64,000 bases of DNA, taken from NCBI GenBank assembly GCA_903994455.1, contig CAJEXI010000004.1:62001-126000 (forward strand). The letters run 5' to 3'. Of this stretch, positions 58,119 through 64,000 are shown in pieces (positions within the stretch are counted from its first letter, which is position 1; the number at the start of each line of letters is the position of its first letter). Below the pieces are notes generated by a model. That model had not been told where the DNA came from. It did no database searches and saw nothing but the letters and a program-made list of their open reading frames with translations. A program made the position numbers and the translations under genes. Origin of the DNA: an uncultured Chlorobiaceae bacterium. Lineage in GTDB: Bacteria; Bacteroidota; Chlorobiia; Chlorobiales; Chlorobiaceae.

Positions 58119-58315
58119 AGCCTCTCAACAACAAGTCCACAGGTAATCCTTATCGAAACCGTACAATATTTGGTAAACAACCTGTATCAAGCCTGGTCTC
58201 TTTATTGCCGAATCAATTCTTGTTGAGTGCTAACTATCCTTGCATCAGAAGACATCTCTGGTAAATTGGCTAAAGATAAAGTGTGGCAGAAGAGAGAAAC
58301 ATTCTGTAAATTTAC
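58119..58315. other. Non-coding or decayed region before the small coupled ORF
   Basis: Short open stretches occur in several frames but none has a start codon, ribosome binding site and recognisable family together. It is probably a scar left by loss of the gene that once followed element B. Confidence 0.35.
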
Positions 58316-58477
58316 TTGATAGAGCAACCAACTGAGCGGTTTTTCAATCAGGCGCCAGACATTAGAAGCATACATGGAGCCAGTTCAACTTACCGGATCG
58401 CTAATTTTATTTGGAGCATGGCCGATGACAAGGTGATTGACGGCCTTGATGTAATAACAGATGAGGTGGAAGTATGA
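58316..58477 (+). CDS. Small ORF coupled to the AlbA-type gene, possibly a fragment
   Basis: A 53-residue frame starting at TTG ends in ATGA overlap with the ATG of the next gene (58474), the usual mark of translational coupling. It contains STYRIANFIWSMADDKV, a stretch faintly like the N-terminal NFIWSIAD segment of type I methyltransferase HsdM. It may be a short real protein or the leftover of a longer gene. No good ribosome binding site was found. Confidence 0.35.
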   Translation: MIEQPTERFFNQAPDIRSIHGASSTYRIANFIWSMADDKVIDGLDVITDEVEV

Positions 58478-59940
58478 CAGGTATTCGAAGCAATGACTAT
58501 CTCGCAGGCTTGATTCGCGAGCTTTGCAAGTTGCCGGGCGAGACGGAGTGGGTTGAGTTCAAAGGGAGTAACAAACATCCCCAGGAGATAGGGGAGTACC
58601 TCTCAGCACTGGCGAATGCTGCGGCCTTGAACGGTAAAGCCAATGCCTATATGGTATGGGGAGTCGAAGATGGCACGCACAAGCTTGTGGGAACTGATTT
58701 TTTGCCATCTGCGGCTAAAAAGGGCAATGAGCCGCTCGAAAGCTGGTTGCTTCGGCTTCTCAAGCCAAAGATTCATTTTACTTTTTATGAACTGCACATT
58801 GATGGCAAGGCGATAGTTCTTCTGGAGATTGGTCGCGCTTTCCGTCACCCAGTACGATTTCAGTGTGAGGCGTTTATTCGTATCGGTCAGGTAAAAAAGC
58901 CGATTAAGCAGGCGCCTGAACGTGAGCGGGAACTGTGGCGCATTCTGGATCAGACACCGTTTGAGAATTTATTGGCAATGGAGCGAATTTCAGCCGATGA
59001 GGTTTTGCGTTTGCTTGATTATTCAGCCTATTTTGATTTACTCGAACAGCCGTTGCCTTCAGGTCGGGAGGGGATTCTTGATGCACTGAAGCGGGATAAT
59101 CTGATTCGAACTTGTGATGCTGGCGGTTGGGATATTACCAATCTTGGCGCAATTCTCTTTGCCAACAAACTCACTGATTTTCAGGTTCTCAAGCGTAAAG
59201 CATTGCGGATTATCCTCTACCGGGGTTTGGGGCGTATCAGTACCTTGAAGGAGAAGGAAGTAATAACAGGTTACGCCAGCGGGTTTTCCAGCTTGCTTGC
59301 CGATCTGGACAATATGTTGCCATCGAACGAAATTATCGGGCAAGCTCTGCGAGAGAAGGTAACCATGTATCCTGAACTTGCTGTCCGTGAACTTGTGGCC
59401 AATGCTCTCATCCATCAGGATTTTTTTGCAACGGGCACTGGGCCGATGGTTGAAATTTTTGATGACCGTCTTGAGATTACCAATCCCGGTGAACCTCTGG
59501 TGGATACGCAGCGTTTTGTCGATACTCCCCCAAAATCACGGAATGAGGTACTGGCCTCCATGATGCGGCGTTTTCGTATCTGTGAGGAACGAGGTAGTGG
59601 TATCGACAAGGTGATTGCACAGGTTGAGCACTATCAACTTCCAGCACCGCTGTTTGAAAGACCACAGGGTTTTACAAGAACGGTCTTGTTTGCCCATAAA
59701 TCGCTTTCTGCCATGGACAAGGCAGAGCGAGTGAGGGCCTGTTATTTGCACGCTTGTCTCAAATATGTCGGTAGAGAGTTCCTGACGAATACATCTCTTC
59801 GGCAAAGATTTGGTGTTGAGGAGAAAAACAAGGCTGCGGTGTCACGCTACATTCGGGAAGCCGTAGATGCCTGTGTCATCAAGCCGTTTAATGAAGATGC
59901 TTCACGGAAGTTGATGAAGTATGTGCCTTACTGGGCCTGA
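58474..59940 (+). CDS. Schlafen/AlbA_2 domain ATP-binding protein
   Basis: The 488-aa protein has an N-terminal AlbA_2 (Schlafen-like) nucleic-acid-binding domain (ETEWVEFKGSNK to about residue 130). A GHKL-type ATPase-like region (HATPase_c_4) follows with ELVANALIHQDF, the MVEIFDDRLEITNPG strand and ERGSGIDKVI. The C-terminal ~80 residues differ from the usual winged-helix tail. Such proteins are often annotated as transcriptional regulators and cluster in defence or mobile regions; the role here is unproven. Confidence 0.8.
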   Translation: MTGIRSNDYLAGLIRELCKLPGETEWVEFKGSNKHPQEIGEYLSALANAAALNGKANAYMVWGVEDGTHKLVGTDFLPSAAKKGNEPLESWLLRLLKPKIHFTFYELHIDGKAIVLLEIGRAFRHPVRFQCEAFIRIGQVKKPIKQAPERERELWRILDQTPFENLLAMERISADEVLRLLDYSAYFDLLEQPLPSGREGILDALKRDNLIRTCDAGGWDITNLGAILFANKLTDFQVLKRKALRIILYRGLGRISTLKEKEVITGYASGFSSLLADLDNMLPSNEIIGQALREKVTMYPELAVRELVANALIHQDFFATGTGPMVEIFDDRLEITNPGEPLVDTQRFVDTPPKSRNEVLASMMRRFRICEERGSGIDKVIAQVEHYQLPAPLFERPQGFTRTVLFAHKSLSAMDKAERVRACYLHACLKYVGREFLTNTSLRQRFGVEEKNKAAVSRYIREAVDACVIKPFNEDASRKLMKYVPYWA

Positions 59941-59943
59941 ATC

Positions 59944-60052
59944 TTAATTGATGGCTAATTGATGGCATGGCTGAAATGCCCGCTACCGAAAAATGTAAAC
60001 TATTTATAATAAGCAAGATATGCAATAATTTTTTAATTGATGGGTAATTGAT
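59944..60052. repeat. TAATTGATGG tandem repeats, two pairs
   Basis: TTAATTGATGGCTAATTGAT (59944-59963) recurs as TTAATTGATGGGTAATTGAT (60033-60052), 89 bp apart. Each copy is two 11-bp units in tandem, so there are four TAATTGAT units on one strand. They lie directly after the AlbA-type gene in a gene-free gap. No terminator is evident for that gene. Confidence 0.7.
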
Positions 60053-60152
60053 AACGGCGCTCATAAGACTACCGATCGAAGAATCATTCCGGTTAACCAA
60101 ACATGATCTGAGAGGGTAACCGGCATTCCTGCCGCCACTTCGTCCATGTGCC

Positions 60153-60183
60153 AAAAAGAAAAACCCCCCGGCAAGGCGGAGGG
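60153..60183 (-). terminator. Intrinsic terminator after bchE
   Basis: On the minus strand CCCTCC (60183-60178) pairs with GGGGGG (60169-60164), one T-G pair included, around an 8-nt loop, followed by TTTTTCTTTTT (60163-60153). It lies about 30 bp after the bchE stop. Confidence 0.75.
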
Positions 60184-60214
60184 CATTCTTGTATTCAATC
60201 AAACCAGCAGCAAC

Positions 60215-61855
60215 TCAGCAGTTACGCACAGTCGAAGAGTTGCGATCCTTGATGGTGCTCTCGTCGAACTCGTCCCAGTTGTGCTCGTCGTGCTCACGCT
60301 GGTAGCCAGCCTCTTTCAGGCCAAAGCTCATGTCGGCGACCATCTCAGGACGCAGCTCCTTGAGGTTTTTCACCTCGTTCTGCGTCAGAATCCTTGTCTT
60401 GTCAAATCCAAGGTCAATCTCGATCTTGCGGTTCTTGGTCTTGACGCGGTCGATGTCGTAGAAGCGCTTGGTAATGGTGGTCTGTGCAAACGCTTTTAAA
60501 CAGCCAAGCATGTATTTGCGGACATAAGGATCCTTGATCCATGGGTAACCAAAGAAGGTTTTGCGTGCGTAGAAGCGTGCATAAGATTTCAGCACCAGTT
60601 TCAGCACATCCTCACGCTCCATGTTGTCGGGCTTGATAATCGGTGTCACAAAGTTGTATTTGGAGTAGTCGCGCACCTCAACTCTGTCGCCAAGCTCCTT
60701 GAAGAGATCGGAGAAAGGCCATGGAGTGTAGATAGTCCAGTTGGCCATATCAGGATCCCAGTCTTTGCAGAGCTGGTAGGTCTCTTCAATGGTTTCAGGG
60801 GTTTCGTGCTCAAGGCCCATAACAAACTGTGCCTCAGCCACAATTCCATTTTTCTGCAACAGCTTGATGGCAAGCTTGTTTTCCTCAATAGTGGTCTCTT
60901 TGCGGAAGCGGTTCAGGTTCATCTGGCTGGCAGCTTCGGTGCCGAGCGAAACATGGACAAGGCCTGCCTTGCGGAAGAACGGCAGCAAATCGGCATCGCG
61001 CATGATGTCGGTCACGCGGGTGTTGATACCCCAGGTAACGTCAAGTTTGCGGTCGATAAGCTCCTGGCAAAGCGAGACAAACTTCTGCTTGTTGATGGTT
61101 GGCTCTTCATCAGCAAGAATGAAAAAGCCCACTTTGTGCTGTTTGACCAGTACCTCAATTTCATCGACAAAAAGTTTTGGACTGCGCGCACGGTAGCGGC
61201 GCCAGAACTGCCACTGCGAGCAGAACGTGCAGGTAAATGGACATCCTCTCGCAAAGTTAGGAACAGCAAGACGGCAGTTCAGAGGAGTGTAAATGTATTT
61301 ATCCCAGTCGTAAAGGCTCCAGTCGGGGGAGAGTGTATCAAGATCTTCAATAACAGGATGTGCGGCGGTGGCGAAAACTTTGCCTTCGTTATCGATGTAG
61401 GCGATACCGGTAATTTCACCTCTGTTCTTCAAATCGGTTCCTGCGGCAATCTCTTTAATGAGATTAACCGTCACCTCTTCACCTTCACCACGGACAACAT
61501 AATCGGTTTCAGGAGCCTCGCTGAGTACTTGCGGGTACATGAAGGTTGAGTGAATGCCACCCATGATTGTTTTGATCCTGGGATTCACCTTTTTGGCAAG
61601 CTTCATGATTGCCTGCGCCTTGAAAATCGACGGAGTGATATTGGTTGCCATCACCACATCCGGCATGTTCTTGCGGATGATCGCTTCAATCTGGTCGTCA
61701 GGAATGTCGTCGGCCATGGCGTCAACAAATTTAATCTGATCGAATCCAGCTTTTTTCAGGGCACCACCAATATAGGCGACCCAGCTTGGTGTCCAGTTAC
61801 CGGCAATTTCGGCCCCACCTGAATGGTAATTTGGTTGAACCATCAGTATTTTCAT
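60215..61855 (-). CDS. bchE: Anaerobic Mg-protoporphyrin IX monomethyl ester cyclase
   Basis: BchE closes ring E of chlorophylls without oxygen, using water as the oxygen source. The 546-aa protein has an N-terminal B12-binding-like domain (VQPNYHSGGAEIAGNW, IKTIMGGIHSTFMYP) and a radical SAM core with FARGCPFTCTFCSQWQFWRR (CxxxCxxC). A long C-terminal part ends in an acidic, His-containing tail. A GGAGGATGGAG ribosome binding site precedes the ATG. It runs in the same direction as bchM and the bchH-type gene. Confidence 0.94.
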   Translation of the reverse strand: MKILMVQPNYHSGGAEIAGNWTPSWVAYIGGALKKAGFDQIKFVDAMADDIPDDQIEAIIRKNMPDVVMATNITPSIFKAQAIMKLAKKVNPRIKTIMGGIHSTFMYPQVLSEAPETDYVVRGEGEEVTVNLIKEIAAGTDLKNRGEITGIAYIDNEGKVFATAAHPVIEDLDTLSPDWSLYDWDKYIYTPLNCRLAVPNFARGCPFTCTFCSQWQFWRRYRARSPKLFVDEIEVLVKQHKVGFFILADEEPTINKQKFVSLCQELIDRKLDVTWGINTRVTDIMRDADLLPFFRKAGLVHVSLGTEAASQMNLNRFRKETTIEENKLAIKLLQKNGIVAEAQFVMGLEHETPETIEETYQLCKDWDPDMANWTIYTPWPFSDLFKELGDRVEVRDYSKYNFVTPIIKPDNMEREDVLKLVLKSYARFYARKTFFGYPWIKDPYVRKYMLGCLKAFAQTTITKRFYDIDRVKTKNRKIEIDLGFDKTRILTQNEVKNLKELRPEMVADMSFGLKEAGYQREHDEHNWDEFDESTIKDRNSSTVRNC

Positions 61856-61902
61856 CGGTCTCCATCCTCCAGATATATTTTAATGCAAAAAGAAATTATT
61901 TA

Positions 61903-61925
61903 TGCGAAATAACACAGTCTTCGCA
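61903..61925. promoter_or_regulatory. TGCGAA-N11-TTCGCA dyad upstream of bchE
   Basis: A perfect 6-bp inverted repeat (61903-61908 and 61920-61925) with an 11-bp spacer lies 48-70 bp upstream of the bchE start. It overlaps a weak promoter-like TTGCGA...ATAAAT pair on the minus strand. It is a candidate operator; no regulator is assigned. Confidence 0.35.
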
Positions 61926-62004
61926 ATGGCCTTCATAAAAAAGTCCGTGTCCCACAATTTACAATTAATTTAAAGAATTTTCATAGGGTTTTCGTTTCGC
62001 GTCT

Positions 62005-62703
62005 TTACTTGTGTGAAGCGTTCATCAGCATGGTATGATAAAATCCAAAGCTGATCTTTTCCCTTTGTTTTATCTGCATGTTATCTCTTTCCATAGCTTT
62101 TTGCATCTCCTCATCACGGATCATCTGGATGGTTGTGCGTCGCTCTTTTTTAGGGAAATAGCCGCCAACCCAATGCATCAGAGCAAGAATTTTATTGTAT
62201 GGGGCATAGGTGAAAATAATTGAGCCTTTGGTCAGACGGCTCAGGTTACTGAATGCCTGCGCAAACCCCTCAGCCGGGTAGTGGATAAGCACGTCAAAGC
62301 AGACAACAGCATCATAGATTCCGCTTACTGATTCAATGGTGTTGACTTCAAATTCGATGTTTTTGTGGACACCCTGTCTGATGGCTTCTGCTTTTGCCTT
62401 GTCCACCATCTGTGAAGCGATATCGACCGATTTTACCTTGTAGCCCGCTTTGGCAAGCCGGATGCTGAAAAGTCCTGTTCCGCAACCAGCATCAAGCACC
62501 GTTGCGCCTTTTGGGAGCCCGAGCTGCTGTAGCCAGTCGAATGCCTTGTCCATCATGACGGCATGGCCCTGGCGGACAGTGTTCCGTACGGAAGAGAGTT
62601 TATCGTCTCCGTATATAGATGCCCATCGTTGAAAGCCCTGTCCGTTAAAGTATGAACGGAGCATTTTCTTGTGTTCTTCAGCATTGAATGAGGAGCTGCT
62701 CAT
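62005..62703 (-). CDS. bchM: Magnesium protoporphyrin IX methyltransferase
   Basis: BchM methylates the ring C propionate of Mg-protoporphyrin IX, making the substrate of BchE. The 232-aa protein has the SAM-binding motif [20 protein letters not shown], the FDVLIHYP element and the family C-terminus ([10 protein letters not shown]). It lies between the bchH-type chelatase subunit gene and bchE, so the three consecutive pathway steps are encoded side by side. Confidence 0.94.
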   Translation of the reverse strand: MSSSSFNAEEHKKMLRSYFNGQGFQRWASIYGDDKLSSVRNTVRQGHAVMMDKAFDWLQQLGLPKGATVLDAGCGTGLFSIRLAKAGYKVKSVDIASQMVDKAKAEAIRQGVHKNIEFEVNTIESVSGIYDAVVCFDVLIHYPAEGFAQAFSNLSRLTKGSIIFTYAPYNKILALMHWVGGYFPKKERRTTIQMIRDEEMQKAMERDNMQIKQREKISFGFYHTMLMNASHK

Positions 62704-62762
62704 AGTATAAGTTTTGGCGGTTGTGTTGTGTGAATCTGAATATAAATAGTGTTGTAGTCGGC

Positions 62763-64000
62763 TTAATGGTGAACCCCCTCAATTCTTGATTCAAGATCTG
62801 CGTAGAGTTCCTGAAGCTCTTCAATGGTACTCTCTTCAGCTTCCCAGAATCCTCGTGAATGAGCTTCGAGGAGTCTCTTGGTCATCGACATGGTAGCGTG
62901 AGGATTAAGGCTGGCAAGTCGTTCGAGCATGGCTTTGTCGTGCAAAAAGGTCTCATTGAACTGATCATAGGTCCAGTTTTTAACTGCCGAAGCCGTAGCA
63001 CTCCATCCGTAGGTGTTGCTGAGGTGGGATTCAATCTCTCGGACCCCTTCATAGCCGTGCTCAAGCATCGCTTCATACCATTTTGGATTCAGCAATTTTG
63101 TTCGTGACTCAAGCGAGACCATCTTTTCGAGTGAACAGATGCGCTGTTTTTTTCCTGTGCCATCAATGTCTCCAACCATCACCGTTGGCTTCGTTTTGCT
63201 GAGGTGCTCCACGGTTTTTGAAACTCCGCCAAGATACTCATAATAATGATCAATATCAGAAATTCCGATTTCGTAGCTGTCGATATTCTGGAAGGTGAGA
63301 GTGACATGCCTGAGTGCAGAGCGCAGGGCTGCGGGGCACTCCTGCCACTGTCCATCAGGGGTGACAGCAAAACTTTTTCGACTGACAAAAGCCTCGGCAA
63401 GCTGGTTATCCTCTTCCCAGGTACTGCTTTCGACAAGATGGTTCACATTGGCACCGTAGTTTCCCGGAGCGTTGGAATAGACCCGGTTTGAGGCCTCTTC
63501 AAATGAGCAGCCTCTTTCGGCCATCTCTTGCTGCACATGTTTTCGTATAAAGTTCATCTCATCGGGTTCATCAGCGGTGGCTGCCAGACGGGCCGCCTTG
63601 TCGAGCAGTTTGACCTGTACGGAGAGCAGATCGCGGAATATACCGCTGATGGTCATGACGACGTCAATGCGGGGACGCTGAAGTTCAGCCAGCGGGACAA
63701 GTTCAACATCGCTGATTTTGCCCATTTCATCGGTTTTAGCGCGTGCACCCATCAACGCAAGCGCCTGGGCAACCCCTTCGCCATCGCTTTTCAGATTATC
63801 GGTTCCCCAGAGGATCAGAGCTATCGACTCCGGGTTTTTTCCGCTCTCTTTCCGGTATTGCAGAAGCAGCTCTTCAGCCGAGAGCTTCCCGGCCTGCTGA
63901 GCGAAGGTTGTGGGAATCGTGTAGGGATCGAGGCTGTGGATATTTCTGCCCGTTGGCACAATGTCGGGGTTTCGGACAAGGTCATTGCCCGGTGATGGCG
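62763..64000 (-). CDS. bchH: Magnesium chelatase large subunit (BchH/BchS/BchT family), 3' part
   Basis: The H subunit binds protoporphyrin IX and receives Mg2+ from the BchI-BchD motor. Only the C-terminal ~412 residues are in the window. The frame is open to the edge, beginning with [18 protein letters not shown], a strongly conserved CobN/BchH motif. It continues with [20 protein letters not shown] and [11 protein letters not shown]. Green sulfur bacteria carry up to three paralogues (BchH, BchS, BchT); this fragment alone does not say which, so the symbol is provisional. Confidence 0.85.
   Translation of the reverse strand, partial: PSPGNDLVRNPDIVPTGRNIHSLDPYTIPTTFAQQAGKLSAEELLLQYRKESGKNPESIALILWGTDNLKSDGEGVAQALALMGARAKTDEMGKISDVELVPLAELQRPRIDVVMTISGIFRDLLSVQVKLLDKAARLAATADEPDEMNFIRKHVQQEMAERGCSFEEASNRVYSNAPGNYGANVNHLVESSTWEEDNQLAEAFVSRKSFAVTPDGQWQECPAALRSALRHVTLTFQNIDSYEIGISDIDHYYEYLGGVSKTVEHLSKTKPTVMVGDIDGTGKKQRICSLEKMVSLESRTKLLNPKWYEAMLEHGYEGVREIESHLSNTYGWSATASAVKNWTYDQFNETFLHDKAMLERLASLNPHATMSMTKRLLEAHSRGFWEAEESTIEELQELYADLESRIEGVHH

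Noticed and set aside
60806..61549. 247-codon plus-strand frame opposite bchE
   Set aside because: The minus strand encodes BchE with all motifs; the opposite frame is a shadow.
1..64000. CRISPR arrays, insertion sequences, rRNA genes and phage integrases
   Set aside because: Looked for by eye on both strands; no regularly spaced direct repeats, transposase motifs or rRNA segments were seen.

Overview
The window is chromosomal DNA of a green sulfur bacterium (Chlorobiaceae, Chlorobium/Pelodictyon type). Three things point there: a dark-operative protochlorophyllide reductase set (bchN-bchB-bchL) with bchJ, an anaerobic bacteriochlorophyll block (bchE, bchM, bchH-type chelatase), and a bacteriochlorophyll c synthase/isoprenol kinase/carotenoid glucosyltransferase neighbourhood. 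Species cannot be fixed from the sequence alone.

Bases 325-20199 are one continuous plus-strand block in which the str, S10, spc and alpha operons are fused: rpsL-rpsG-fusA-tuf, rpsJ to rpsQ, rplN to rpmD-rplO-secY-map-infA-rpmJ, and rpsM-rpsK-rpsD-rpoA-rplQ. An intrinsic terminator lies between tuf and rpsJ. A tRNA-Gly(UCC) gene is embedded between rplN and rplX.

Bases 20259-30680 hold housekeeping genes (rsmG, a mannose-1-phosphate guanylyltransferase, cysS, engB, purA, a small thiamine-binding-type protein) followed by bchN, bchB and bchL, which together reduce protochlorophyllide without light. bchJ converges on them across a perfect hairpin. Bases 30699-43812 encode an Ig-like lipoprotein, a divergent glycogen synthase, a HAD phosphatase, HemW, a DUF2723 membrane protein, an LpxA-type acyltransferase, a ROK kinase without its zinc ligands, ComF, RsmE, an AI-2E family permease, ndk, a dead DUF1778 antitoxin gene and a peroxiredoxin. 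A frameshifted small lipoprotein gene follows.

Bases 44465-53840 form a second plus-strand run: nifS-nifU-miaB, then bchK, a phytol/farnesol-kinase-like gene, an LpxH-type hydrolase, hisG and a cruC-like glucosyltransferase. bchK, the kinase and cruC all serve chlorosome pigment tailing. A seven-blade WD40 protein and a cold-shock gene close the run.

Bases 53949-60100 are accessory in character: an unknown Cys-rich protein, a DUF4438 protein, an AAA ATPase with a nuclease-like C-terminus, a DUF2239 protein, a decayed winged-helix fragment, a tiny translationally coupled ORF and a Schlafen/AlbA-type ATP-binding protein. The most striking unexplained signal is here. Two 45-bp elements 2.4 kb apart have perfect 11-bp inverted arms whose bases covary, and both have exactly 23-bp spacers. 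A related dyad lies before the DUF2239 gene, and a pair of TAATTGATGG tandem repeats lies at the right edge.

Bases 60215-64000 (minus strand) return to pigment synthesis: bchE, bchM and the 3' part of a bchH-type magnesium chelatase gene that runs off the window.
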